Assembly (NCBI RefSeq): GCF_003259255.1
Contig: NZ_QGOL01000024.1
Span: 1-43,900 of the forward strand
Direction of reading: 5' to 3'
From: Algoriphagus litoralis
GTDB taxonomy: Bacteria > Bacteroidota > Bacteroidia > Cytophagales > Cyclobacteriaceae
DNA length: 43,900 bases
Part shown: in pieces, positions 8,954-18,043 of the stretch
How positions within the stretch are numbered: position 1 is the stretch's first letter
Layout: every line of letters begins with the position of its first letter
Program-made: the position numbers and the translations under genes
Notes under the pieces: model-generated
What the model saw: the letters and a program-made list of their open reading frames with translations, nothing else
What the model was told of the DNA's origin: nothing
The model's database searches: none

Positions 8954-9703
8954 ATGAATCAAACTACCAGCAAGCGAAACCCCAAGTGGCATAGGGATGA
9001 GATTATCCTTGCATTGGATTTATATTTTAAGCTGGAGCCAGGTCAGATTCATGGGAGAAATCCAGCAGTGATCGAACTTTCTGAGGTGATCAATAGACTT
9101 CCTATCTTCGATATCAGGCCGGATGCTGAAAAATTCAGGAACCCAAATGGGGTAGGGCTCAAGCTGAGCAACTTTCTGGCAATCGATCCAAATTACCATG
9201 GGAAGGGAATGGAATCATTCAGCAAACTCGATCAGGCGGTGTTTTATGAATTCAATCATAAACGTGAAGAGCTTTCCCGAATTGCCAATACCATCCGGCA
9301 GACTGTCTCCAATCCCCAGCTTCGCCTTAAGCTTTACGAAATTCAAGAAGAACCTGAAGAGGAACTTCTCGAATTCAGGGAGGGAAGAGTCCTTTACAAG
9401 CTTCACAAGTACAAGGAGAGGGACTCCAAACTAGTTCTACTCAAGAAAACCCAACATCTCAAGAAGTATGGATCGCTGGACTGCGAGTCCTGTGACTTCA
9501 ACTTTCAGGTCAAGTATGGCGATCTGGGCAAAGGCTATATCGAATGCCATCACCAAGTACCCCTGTACCAGTACGAAGGAATCCAACAAACCCGCCTCGA
9601 TGATTTAGCTTTAGTCTGCTCCAACTGTCACCGGATGCTTCATCGGGGGATGGATACATTAAGTTTAGAAGAGTTGAGAAAACTGGCTTTTATTACTCCC
9701 TAG
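8954..9703 (+). CDS. McrA-type HNH endonuclease with N-terminal recognition-like domain
   Basis: This 249-residue protein is a restriction-type nuclease candidate. Residues 10-105 (WHRDEIILALDLYFKL, ELSEVINRLP, FRNPNGVGLKLSNFLAIDP, then GKG) form the N-terminal domain often found ahead of HNH domains in modification-dependent nucleases. The C-terminus is a complete HNH core: CESC (Cys177, Cys180), IECHHQVPL (His199, His200) and DLALVCSNCHRMLH (Asn224, His226, His230). I see no SRA domain. It stands 75 bases before the putAbiC gene. If it recognised phosphorothioate DNA it would be toxic next to dnd genes, so methylated or other modified DNA is a more likely target. Confidence 0.85.
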   Translation: MNQTTSKRNPKWHRDEIILALDLYFKLEPGQIHGRNPAVIELSEVINRLPIFDIRPDAEKFRNPNGVGLKLSNFLAIDPNYHGKGMESFSKLDQAVFYEFNHKREELSRIANTIRQTVSNPQLRLKLYEIQEEPEEELLEFREGRVLYKLHKYKERDSKLVLLKKTQHLKKYGSLDCESCDFNFQVKYGDLGKGYIECHHQVPLYQYEGIQQTRLDDLALVCSNCHRMLHRGMDTLSLEELRKLAFITP

Positions 9704-9777
9704 TAATAACAAATTAATTAAGGGTAAATTTAAACTGAATTATAATTTCATATTATTAATTATTATCATAATAGAAT

Positions 9778-11025
9778 ATGCTGAAATCATTTAGAAGATT
9801 TTGGAATACGTTAAAGGATGATGAAAAGGCTTATTTAAGAAGTGGGTTTTGGTGGATTATTGGATTAGGTGGTGTTTCTATTTTTATACTTCCATTAATT
9901 TTGACTCGACCTGAATTATCTTTTATAAATTATAAAAACACAGGTGGGATCGGTGACACGATAAATGGTATCGCTGCTCCATTCATAGCTTTGCTTGCGG
10001 CAGGATTAACCTATTTAGCTTTTTATGTTCAATTTAGAGCAAATCAACAAGTTGCTGAGCAATTCAAATACGAACGATTTGAAAATAAATTTTATGAGTC
10101 ACTTAGAGTCCATAAAGAAAATGTTCAAGAGATTCAAATTGATAGTAAGCATCAAGGCAGGAAAGCATTTGTTTGGATGTATAAGGAGTATAGGTTTATT
10201 TATCAATTAACAAAAGCAATTTATGATGATATGTCGTCAAATGATGAAATCCGTGATGATTTAGGGGTTCTTATTAAATACGACGAATGTCAATTGGCTA
10301 AGTTAGCTTACATAATATTTTTCTTTGGTGTTGGAGAAGTGTCAAACAAAGGAATAGATTATTATATCGGTGATTTTGATAAAAAATTAAATAAAAAAAT
10401 TATAAAATTTTTGCTTCGATGCAAGATGAAATATTCCAATAAAGGTAATGGGAGAAAGTGGATGAATATTAAGGCAGGTAACTATAATGATTCTATTTCT
10501 GAACTATATGTGAATTTTGAACCTTTTGATGGTCATGTTGCAAAATTAGGTCACTATTTCAGACATCTTTACCAACTTATCAAATTAGCCTCCACTGACC
10601 CTATTCTAAATAGAGAAAATGAGGATGAAGAGAAAAAGATAAGATATGAATATGTTAAGCAAATCAGAGTTCAACTTTCAAATCATGAACAAGCTATGAT
10701 TTACTACAATTCTTTTTTTGATGCTGGTAAGGTATGGTGGGGAGATGAAACTATTGATAAGAAAACAAAATTTGAAGGAAAAAAATATGATTTGAGTTAT
10801 TTCCTCGATTATCAAATGATCAAGAATATCCCCTATAATTTAACTGATGGTATAGGGCCGGATCCAAAATCTATGTTTTTTGTAAAGTTTTTGGAAAGAG
10901 GATATTCTGTAAATTCACCTGAAGAGCAAGATAAATTGAAGGAAAAACTGAGAAATGATTTTTTCGAATGGGGCTTTAATGAGGAATATTTTGATAAATG
11001 TCTCCAGAAAATCCTAATCACCTAG
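9778..11025 (+). CDS. putAbiC-type phage abortive infection membrane protein
   Basis: This 415-residue protein matches the pattern of putative phage abortive infection proteins (putAbiC family). It has two N-terminal TM helices (about 25-45 and 62-84), the intervening GGIGDTINGIAAPFIALLAAGLTYLAF block followed by an FQFRANQQ-like helix, a F..KFYESLRVHKENV motif, and the late LGHYFRHLYQLIKLA signature. Members are thought to sit in the inner membrane and cause growth arrest on infection; the mechanism is not established. It precedes dndC by 72 bases on the same strand. It is markedly AT-rich compared with the HNH gene before it, which suggests separate origin. Confidence 0.82.
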   Translation: MLKSFRRFWNTLKDDEKAYLRSGFWWIIGLGGVSIFILPLILTRPELSFINYKNTGGIGDTINGIAAPFIALLAAGLTYLAFYVQFRANQQVAEQFKYERFENKFYESLRVHKENVQEIQIDSKHQGRKAFVWMYKEYRFIYQLTKAIYDDMSSNDEIRDDLGVLIKYDECQLAKLAYIIFFFGVGEVSNKGIDYYIGDFDKKLNKKIIKFLLRCKMKYSNKGNGRKWMNIKAGNYNDSISELYVNFEPFDGHVAKLGHYFRHLYQLIKLASTDPILNRENEDEEKKIRYEYVKQIRVQLSNHEQAMIYYNSFFDAGKVWWGDETIDKKTKFEGKKYDLSYFLDYQMIKNIPYNLTDGIGPDPKSMFFVKFLERGYSVNSPEEQDKLKEKLRNDFFEWGFNEEYFDKCLQKILIT

Positions 11026-11097
11026 TTCTAAATGTTACATTGAAAACTAGATTTTAGTTGTATTTTAGCAAGAATAAAGTACCAATTAACCCCATTT

Positions 11098-12420
11098 ATG
11101 GCCCTCAATTTACAATTCATTGAACAAGAGATAATTGACCAATTCATCTACGACGATACTAATCGTCCTTGGATAATTGGTTTCAGTGGTGGTAAAGACA
11201 GTACCATGCTTCTTCAGGTAGTTTGGAGAGCTTTAAGGAAAATTGACCCCATTATCCTCAATCAAAGAAGAATTTATGTTGTGTGTAACGATACCATGGT
11301 TGAGAACCCCAGGATCGTAAAATTCATAAAAAAGACACTTGAAAAAATTCAAGGTGCTGCGAGAGAAGAAGGTATGCCAATAACTGTTCATGAGACTACT
11401 CCACCTTTGGAGGACAGTTTTTGGGTTAGATTGATAGGCCTAGGATACCCTGCACCGAATAGATTTGTAAGATGGTGTACGGAGCGGTTAAAAATCAATC
11501 CAACTACCCAATTCATTAAGGAGAAAATTGGCGAACAAGGGGAGGCCATTATTCTTTTAGGAACAAGAAGTGCTGAAAGCTCGAACCGGGCAAAGTCAAT
11601 TGCTAAACATGAAAGAAAAGGTAAAAGACTTCGAAAACATCAATTGCCGAGCGCTTGGGTTTTTGCTCCAATTAAGGATGTTACTACCAACGAGGTTTGG
11701 CAATACCTCAATCAAGTTCCACCACCTTGGGGAGGGACTCACAAGGAATTAGTAACCCTTTATCGGAATGCCAATGCCGGTGATTGCCCATTGGTCATTG
11801 ATGAAACGACGCCTAGCTGTGGAAGTAGTCGGTTCGGGTGTTGGACTTGTACAGTTGTCAATAAGGATAAATCGATGGAAGGACTTATTGAGAATGGCGA
11901 GGAATGGATGCAACCTCTTTCTGAAATCCGTGATTTCTTAGTAGAAACTAGAGATAATCCGGAAAAGTACCGTGATCGGAGAAGAAGAAATGGAGAAATA
12001 AAGGAAAATATCTGGGGGCCTTATTTATTTGAAACTAGAGCGGAAATTCTACGAAGAATATTGAAGGCACAAAAGGAAATTCAAAAAGATGAAGGTGCGG
12101 AATTAATTACCCAACAAGAATTAGTTTTAATTCAATATCATTGGTTTAGAGATTCATTTTTTGAAACAAAAGTTTCTGATATTTTCAATGAAGTGTTCCG
12201 AAATAATGTCGATATGAGCAAACAAGAAGAAAAACAAAGGGAGGAAGAAGAACTCCTAGCAAAGTCTTGTAAAGAAGAGCCCCGTGATTTGAAATTCATA
12301 ATGGACGGTCTTGCTTTGCAAAAAACCAAAACGCTTTTGATGAAAAAAAGGGGGTTGCAGACAGATTTAGAAAATAGACTTGATCAACTTATCGACGATA
12401 TTAAAGAGGATAAGAAATGA
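11098..12420 (+). CDS. dndC: DndC, phosphorothioation sulfurtransferase (PAPS reductase-like)
   Basis: DndC activates the DNA backbone or carries sulfur in phosphorothioation. The PP-loop SGGKDS (residues 30-35) binds ATP. Cys127 lies in a VRWCTERLKI motif of the PAPS reductase type. Four cysteines, Cys230, Cys241, Cys248 and Cys251 (GDCP, SCGSSRFGCWTC), fit the iron-sulfur cluster site of this family. The 440-residue length is usual. It overlaps dndD by 4 bases (ATGA), so translation is coupled. The C-terminal third is charged and helical, as in other members. It is the first gene of the C-D-E run and may be read from a promoter after putAbiC. Confidence 0.95.
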   Translation: MALNLQFIEQEIIDQFIYDDTNRPWIIGFSGGKDSTMLLQVVWRALRKIDPIILNQRRIYVVCNDTMVENPRIVKFIKKTLEKIQGAAREEGMPITVHETTPPLEDSFWVRLIGLGYPAPNRFVRWCTERLKINPTTQFIKEKIGEQGEAIILLGTRSAESSNRAKSIAKHERKGKRLRKHQLPSAWVFAPIKDVTTNEVWQYLNQVPPPWGGTHKELVTLYRNANAGDCPLVIDETTPSCGSSRFGCWTCTVVNKDKSMEGLIENGEEWMQPLSEIRDFLVETRDNPEKYRDRRRRNGEIKENIWGPYLFETRAEILRRILKAQKEIQKDEGAELITQQELVLIQYHWFRDSFFETKVSDIFNEVFRNNVDMSKQEEKQREEEELLAKSCKEEPRDLKFIMDGLALQKTKTLLMKKRGLQTDLENRLDQLIDDIKEDKK

Positions 12421-14510
12421 TTATTAAAAGCATCGAATTAAATAATTTTCGAATCTACCAAGGCTCCAACCTCATTGAACTCAGCCCCGAAGATGGCAAA
12501 AACATTATTTTAGTAAGTGGGAGAAATGGTTTTGGTAAAACAACATTTTTGATGTCTCTGGTTTGGTGTCTTTACGGGCGCCAAATGCAGGAGGTAGATG
12601 ACTTATACAAAAAGGAGATTTCTGATCAGGGCTCCTATGCAAAATACATAGCCAATAGCCTAAATCGAAAAGCAAAAGCTGATGGACAAAACACTTTTTC
12701 TGTTTCGATCACATTTTCAGAAGTTAATATAAAGGAAGTTCCTTGCAAAGAAATTAAAATCAAGAGAAGCTTTAACATACTTACTAGTACAAGTGAGGAT
12801 GTTGAGATTTTGATAGATGGTAGAGTAAGTGAGCTTTCCAAAGAAGTGGGGCAGGAAATTTTTATTCGTGATTTTATTATGCCCATAGAGATTGCAAAAT
12901 TTTTCTTTTTTGATGCAGAAAAGATCGTCAGTCTTGCAGAAGTGAATACCCCTGAGCAAAAAAGAGCATTGAGTAAAGCCTATTCAGAGGTTTTGGGGAT
13001 TAAAAAGTATGAAGATTTAAAGGCTGAATTGGAAGGACTTCAAATTCGGATTAGACAAGAATCTGCAAGTGCAACAGAGAAGGCCGAATTCAAAAAGTTG
13101 GAAGCAGAAGTCTCCTCCATAGATGAGCATATCCAAGAATATCAGCAGAATATCGATGAGGCAAGAGAAAAAAGAAATGAAAGGAATAAGGATGTTCGAG
13201 ATATACAGGAAAAATTAATTAAGTCTGGTAGTTTAATTACAGTTGAGGAATTACAGGAGTTCCGAGAAAGAGAAAATGACTTAGTACGAAAGCAAGAAAT
13301 CCTTCAAAATGAGTTAAAAGATTCGTATGAATTTATTCCTTTTGCAATAGCAGCTAGTAAATTATTGGAAGTTGAGGAGCAATTAGAGAATGAAGCCAAT
13401 TTTAAAGCAGCCCAATTTAAGGAGGAAAATATAAATGGAGTCACTGGAAAAATCCTAACTGAATTGCTCACTATTGAGAAACCCAAGAATATAACAATTG
13501 ATCACAACGTTCATTCCTGGTATGCCTCAACTTTTGAAAAGTTAATCAGAAAGCACTTTTTTGACAACTCTCCGACTTTGCCAACTGATTTTCAGTTAAT
13601 TCACGATTTTTCTGATTCTGAGAGGGCTAAGCTAAATTCACTTTTGAATAATATCAAGCTATCATTTAGAGAGAAGTTCAAGAACATCAATTCTGAATAC
13701 ATCTTTACAAAAAATGAAGTAAATGGTATAAGGAGAAAGATAAGGGATGCAGAAAGTAATCAGGAAGACCCGATCATTGAATCCTACAGAAACCAAATGG
13801 AAGCTTTGAAAAAGGAAGTACTAGGTATTGAGAATAATATCGATTCCTTTAATCGGACCATTGGAGAACTTGCTGGAAAGAAAACCCAATTGAATAAAAA
13901 AATTGAGGAACTGAGTAGAAAGCTGGAGGTTTCGGATCAAAAGAAAGAAAAAGATAAGGTGCTAACAAGACAAATTGGTATTCTTAAAAATTTCATTTCT
14001 GAGTTCAAGAATAAGAAGAAGGAATCTCTTGAAAAACAGATTTTTGACGGATTGACCACACTACTTCACAAAAAAGGGTTTATTAAAAAAGTTGAAGTCA
14101 ATATAATCGGAGAAGATATTGATATCGTTCTGCGGAACGGTAGGGGAGAAGAAATAAAGAAAGAGTCTCTGAGTAAAGGCGAACAGCAGATGTATGCCAC
14201 TTCAATCTTAAGAGGCTTGGTTGAAGAAAGCGATTTCGATTTCCCAGTATTTATTGATTCTCCTATGCAGAAGTTTGACGAGCAGCATGCTGAAAATATT
14301 GTGAAATATTTCTATCCAAATATCTCTGAACAGGTGGTATTATTTCCCCTAATCAATAAGGAAATGACAGAATCAGAATTTAACTTATTGTTCCAAAAGA
14401 TTGCAAAGACATACTTGATCAATAATGTAAATGAAGATAGTAGTGAGTTCATTGGCATTGAACCGAAGAATTTTTTAGCCACCTATAATCAGATGTACAA
14501 TGCTAATTAA
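12417..14510 (+). CDS. dndD: DndD, SMC/Rad50-like ATPase of DNA phosphorothioation
   Basis: This 697-residue ABC-type ATPase is required for phosphorothioate insertion. It has Walker A GRNGFGKT at residues 35-42 after a typical SMC N-terminus (IKSIELNNFRIYQG), a long coiled-coil middle (about 200-560) with an internal non-coil stretch, an ABC signature (SLSKGEQQMYATS, about residues 583-596) and Walker B (FPVFIDSPM, about 609). The D-loop region MQKFDEQH follows. It probably acts in DNA nicking or opening for sulfur exchange. It overlaps dndC by 4 bases and the dndE fusion by 11 bases. Confidence 0.95.
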   Translation: MIIKSIELNNFRIYQGSNLIELSPEDGKNIILVSGRNGFGKTTFLMSLVWCLYGRQMQEVDDLYKKEISDQGSYAKYIANSLNRKAKADGQNTFSVSITFSEVNIKEVPCKEIKIKRSFNILTSTSEDVEILIDGRVSELSKEVGQEIFIRDFIMPIEIAKFFFFDAEKIVSLAEVNTPEQKRALSKAYSEVLGIKKYEDLKAELEGLQIRIRQESASATEKAEFKKLEAEVSSIDEHIQEYQQNIDEAREKRNERNKDVRDIQEKLIKSGSLITVEELQEFRERENDLVRKQEILQNELKDSYEFIPFAIAASKLLEVEEQLENEANFKAAQFKEENINGVTGKILTELLTIEKPKNITIDHNVHSWYASTFEKLIRKHFFDNSPTLPTDFQLIHDFSDSERAKLNSLLNNIKLSFREKFKNINSEYIFTKNEVNGIRRKIRDAESNQEDPIIESYRNQMEALKKEVLGIENNIDSFNRTIGELAGKKTQLNKKIEELSRKLEVSDQKKEKDKVLTRQIGILKNFISEFKNKKKESLEKQIFDGLTTLLHKKGFIKKVEVNIIGEDIDIVLRNGRGEEIKKESLSKGEQQMYATSILRGLVEESDFDFPVFIDSPMQKFDEQHAENIVKYFYPNISEQVVLFPLINKEMTESEFNLLFQKIAKTYLINNVNEDSSEFIGIEPKNFLATYNQMYNAN

Positions 14511-16065
14511 TATTAGGACTTCAGAAGCGAATAAACTAGTCGTTCAGGAATTGTCCAGAAAAGTCTTTCCTGGAGCTTCTGAGAATTATATTTCAAGAGT
14601 AGCCTTAGCTTATTCACTGAGTAAAGGAGCCAAACTGGATCTCGAGAAGGATCTCCTAGATGGAAAAGGAAAGGAATACAAGGACGACATTCTTTTTGGG
14701 AACTACCGGACTTTCTATATCGCAATGATTTGCCAGCACTATGGTATTTACAAATCGGACGCAAACATAGGGAAGTACGTCAAGATGCATGTCGATCATG
14801 GTCTTATTTTGATGAACAAGATCTTTGAAGAAAGTAAAAACTACACTGGACTGGATTTCATTTTGGAGCAGGTAGAACAGGGAATAGATTTGCTTTCAGA
14901 AAATGAGTTTACCAATGATGCAATTATATTCGATGAAAAGACAAGAGGTCTCCGTGTTAAAAACAAAGAGTACTATTTAGGCCCAATTGATATTCGAGTA
15001 GGAGAGTCTTTTGATGGAGAATCCATTTTCTTTAAAATGAATAATACCTCTATTCATAACAATGCACACGTTGCAGTGGCTGGAAATAGTGGAACAGGAA
15101 AGACTTTCTTTGCAAATAGTGTTCTCAAGCAAATAGTAAAGGAGTCAGGTGGAAAAGTGAACTTCATTTTTCTAGACTTTAAAGGGCTTTCTGAGGAAGA
15201 TGAGAAAAAGAATGCTGATTTCTTTGATTCTACTAAGTGCCAACTGATCAAGGCGCCTCACAAAGCATTTCCGGTTAACCCAATTTCTTTCATTGATAAT
15301 GTCAATGAAAAGAACAGGATCATGGGGATAAACAAACTGGTAGATATTATCTGTAGTCAAACCAACCTAGGAAAGATTCAACAACAAACGCTAAAGGACT
15401 CAATTAAGGATGCGTTCGCAGATTCCAAAGGTGGACAATTTCCTACTTTTAAAGTAATCCTAGAGAAAGTCAAAGAAAGGGAAGGGCCCAAAGTAAGTTC
15501 ACTTCGTGAAATTCTGGAAGGTCTTGCTGAACTTGACTTATTTGCAAATACGTCAGATTCCAACAATGAGTTCCTTAACAAAAACTACTATTTGAGCCTA
15601 TCAGGAGGTTTGTCAAAAAACATAAGATTTACTTCTGTTTTCTTGATTGTAAACTATATATACAATACATTTATGAATATGGAGAAGGCCCCAATTGAGG
15701 GTGATTTCCAAGGAATGCGGTATGTACTGTTGATAGATGAGGCTCATACCATTTTTAAGGAGAAGAAATCTCAAGATTTGCTGGAGAAGATTTTAAGGGA
15801 GATTCGGTCTCAAGGAGTATCTGTAATGTTATTGTCGCAGGGAATAGAGGAATTTAACCAACCTTCTTTTGATTTTAGCAGCATGTGCGAGACAGCTTTT
15901 TTGTTTGACATCAAAGATAAGGTCAACTTGAAGCTGATGCAAAAATTTATGGGCGTTGGAGATAAGGATGCAATGCGTCTCAAGACTAGCATGGAAAAAA
16001 TCCAGAAGTACCAACTGGTTTCTAATTTGAAAGAGTTTAAAGTAGGGGAATTGTTTAAGGCTTAG
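14500..16065 (+). CDS. dndE: DndE fused to a HerA/FtsK-like P-loop ATPase
   Basis: This 521-residue protein is much longer than the usual DndE of about 110-130 residues. Residues 1-130 match DndE (IRTSEANKLVVQELSRKV, ENYISRVALAYSLSKG, KEYKDDILFGNYRTFYIAMICQHYGIY). From about residue 160 a second domain follows. It has Walker A GNSGTGKT at 195-202, a FIFLDFKGL strand, Walker B LLIDEAH near 411-417, an IREIRSQGVSVMLLSQG sensor-like motif, and a C-terminus typical of HerA/DUF87 ATPases. So DNA binding and translocation activity appear joined in one chain. It overlaps dndD by 11 bases, marking it as an integral component. Confidence 0.9.
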   Translation: MLINIRTSEANKLVVQELSRKVFPGASENYISRVALAYSLSKGAKLDLEKDLLDGKGKEYKDDILFGNYRTFYIAMICQHYGIYKSDANIGKYVKMHVDHGLILMNKIFEESKNYTGLDFILEQVEQGIDLLSENEFTNDAIIFDEKTRGLRVKNKEYYLGPIDIRVGESFDGESIFFKMNNTSIHNNAHVAVAGNSGTGKTFFANSVLKQIVKESGGKVNFIFLDFKGLSEEDEKKNADFFDSTKCQLIKAPHKAFPVNPISFIDNVNEKNRIMGINKLVDIICSQTNLGKIQQQTLKDSIKDAFADSKGGQFPTFKVILEKVKEREGPKVSSLREILEGLAELDLFANTSDSNNEFLNKNYYLSLSGGLSKNIRFTSVFLIVNYIYNTFMNMEKAPIEGDFQGMRYVLLIDEAHTIFKEKKSQDLLEKILREIRSQGVSVMLLSQGIEEFNQPSFDFSSMCETAFLFDIKDKVNLKLMQKFMGVGDKDAMRLKTSMEKIQKYQLVSNLKEFKVGELFKA

Positions 16066-16101
16066 ACATAAAAAACTTTCGACCAATAATTTGTGCTTAT
16101 T

Positions 16102-16704
16102 ATGTTTCAAAAATGGTTTTTTTCACAGGAGCAAAGTAAAATTCTACAGGAATGTCGAATTGAAAACAAGGAAGATAACTTTCAATGGTTTACAAAGAAT
16201 GTTATTATGCCGTTAGTAATTGTCTTTTTTCCAGCCTTGATTTATTTTATTTTTTCAACTGACGTGAAAGATGTAAACACTATCATTTTTAATGGAAGTA
16301 TTTCTTTGATTGGTATCAACGTTTTATTTGGAATGTCAACCTATCTAATCAAGGTTCAGAGAAATAGAAAAGAGAATATTGACGAATCTTCGAGAAACAA
16401 AGAAGTTGAGGATAAGTTGAATCAAGAGGTTATTAATTTGCGAGGTCGATTAGATGACTATAAAAATATTCTTGTCTTTTTGGGAGCTGGTATATACTGT
16501 TTTCAAGCTTTAATTTTTGATTACAATTCCCCTTTACTATTCTATTTTTTTCTTCTCCTTACTCTGATAGTTTTTTTGTTGTCCATATATGTAGGTAGAA
16601 ACATGTTTATTATCAAAGATGATTTTTTTGAAAGAACCTATTATAAGGAGGTTAATTCTCCAGTAATAGAGACAAGAAAACGTTGGGAATCAAAATATCA
16701 ATAA
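16102..16704 (+). CDS. Four-TM protein inside the dnd cluster, unknown family
   Basis: ATG 16102 gives about 200 residues; a GTG at 16093 would add three. Four hydrophobic helices are visible (about 33-52, 61-83, 122-139, 143-163), with a charged coiled-coil-like loop between TM2 and TM3 (86-120) and soluble ends. I do not recognise it. It lies 36 bases after the dndE fusion and 1 base before the DndB-like gene, so it is embedded in the operon. It is more AT-rich than dndC-E, like the gene that follows. A membrane effector or anchor for the phosphorothioation system is possible, but only context supports this. Confidence 0.7.
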   Translation: MFQKWFFSQEQSKILQECRIENKEDNFQWFTKNVIMPLVIVFFPALIYFIFSTDVKDVNTIIFNGSISLIGINVLFGMSTYLIKVQRNRKENIDESSRNKEVEDKLNQEVINLRGRLDDYKNILVFLGAGIYCFQALIFDYNSPLLFYFFLLLTLIVFLLSIYVGRNMFIIKDDFFERTYYKEVNSPVIETRKRWESKYQ

Positions 16705-16705
16705 C

Positions 16706-18037
16706 ATGAATGATAGGGGAAATATCATTGTTGCAAAGAAAGTCAAGCAGAATAATCTTGAGTTTCTGATAAGTATCTTTTCGATATCACAACTTTTGAG
16801 ATTCACTAGATACACGAAAAGATTAATTGTAGGGTACGATGATGAAAATCTTCCAATTTACAATGAGGAAATTCAACGTACAGTCGAAAATTCAAGAATT
16901 GAGAAAATTGCTGATTTTTTAATAAATGACCCAGACGCAATTTTCCCAACTAATATTGTTCTTTCTATTCCTCAAGCTGTAATTGAAGATTATAATGAAA
17001 TTGATAAATCTAATAATGTTGAAATTACAATTTCAAAGGCAGTATTTTCTGAAATTGAAAAAAAAGGTGGTCATGTTTATTTAACAATTATTGATGGTCA
17101 ACATAGGATTAAAGGCATTGAAAAGGCAATTGAAAGGCTTCAATCAGAGATCAAAACTATCAGTCAGGTTTTGAAAAATAGCAATAATCCAAGTTTAAAA
17201 ATTAAACTTGACTACTATTCAAAACTTCTTGAAAGGTTGAATAATATTGAATTAATTGTTTCATTTTTTATAGATCCGACATTAGAATTCCAAGCAATGA
17301 TTTTTTCAACAATAAATAGGACTCAGAAATCAGTTCCCCAGAGCTTGGTTTACAGTTTGTTTGGATTAACCTCCAGCGATTCACCTCAGAAGACCGCCTT
17401 ACAGACAGTTTTGAGTTTGAATAGTTTTGAGAATTCGCCATTTTTTAATAGGGTTAAATTATATGGTGGAACATATTTAAGGAACCAAAGTCCTCCTTTG
17501 ACGCAGGCTACTATTGTTAAGTCTATAATTGACAGAATATCTATAAATCTTAGAGAGTCTGAAAAGGACCGCTTCAAAAATCGGAAAGAATTGTTGAAAA
17601 ACATTTCATCAGATCTTTTTTTTCGAAGATTTTACGCAAATGATAAAGATGATGTAATTGGTGATATAATGTTTTCATTTTTTTCTGCAGTGCGTAATAC
17701 ATTCGTTGATAAAAATGGGAATTCTTATTGGGAACTAAATGAAGGTTCAAAATTGAATAATATTCTTCAAACTACTGTTGGTTATTTGGCTTTGCTAGAA
17801 GTACTTGGTGAAATACTTAGAACATCAGGTGATAAAGCGCAGATTGATGAAATTGAGTTTTATGAGAACTTTTTGAAAAAAGCAAAAAATTTAAATTTTA
17901 TGGACATTAGTAGATATCCTTTTACTAGTATTTCAAAAACGATCCTTTACCTCGATATGGCACTTTTAATTTGGCCACCAACTAATCAAAATGACCCGAG
18001 GATAAATCGCTTGGCTGATGTTTTGGGGAGAAATTAG
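16706..18037 (+). CDS. dndB: DGQHR-domain protein, DndB-like regulator of phosphorothioation
   Basis: This 443-residue protein carries the family-naming motif IIDGQHRIKGI (DGQHR at residues 130-134) and further DndB-type blocks (QRTVENSRIEKIADFLI, FSTINRTQKSVPQSLVYSLFGL, a PLTQATIVKSIIDRI helix). DndB proteins are non-essential for modification and repress or tune dnd expression. Related DGQHR proteins occur in other queuosine- or sulfur-modification islands, so the exact subfamily is less sure than the domain. Here it is last in the operon rather than in the more usual B-C-D-E order. It ends 6 bases from the convergent dndA stop. Confidence 0.85.
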   Translation: MNDRGNIIVAKKVKQNNLEFLISIFSISQLLRFTRYTKRLIVGYDDENLPIYNEEIQRTVENSRIEKIADFLINDPDAIFPTNIVLSIPQAVIEDYNEIDKSNNVEITISKAVFSEIEKKGGHVYLTIIDGQHRIKGIEKAIERLQSEIKTISQVLKNSNNPSLKIKLDYYSKLLERLNNIELIVSFFIDPTLEFQAMIFSTINRTQKSVPQSLVYSLFGLTSSDSPQKTALQTVLSLNSFENSPFFNRVKLYGGTYLRNQSPPLTQATIVKSIIDRISINLRESEKDRFKNRKELLKNISSDLFFRRFYANDKDDVIGDIMFSFFSAVRNTFVDKNGNSYWELNEGSKLNNILQTTVGYLALLEVLGEILRTSGDKAQIDEIEFYENFLKKAKNLNFMDISRYPFTSISKTILYLDMALLIWPPTNQNDPRINRLADVLGRN

Positions 18038-18043
18038 TTTTAA

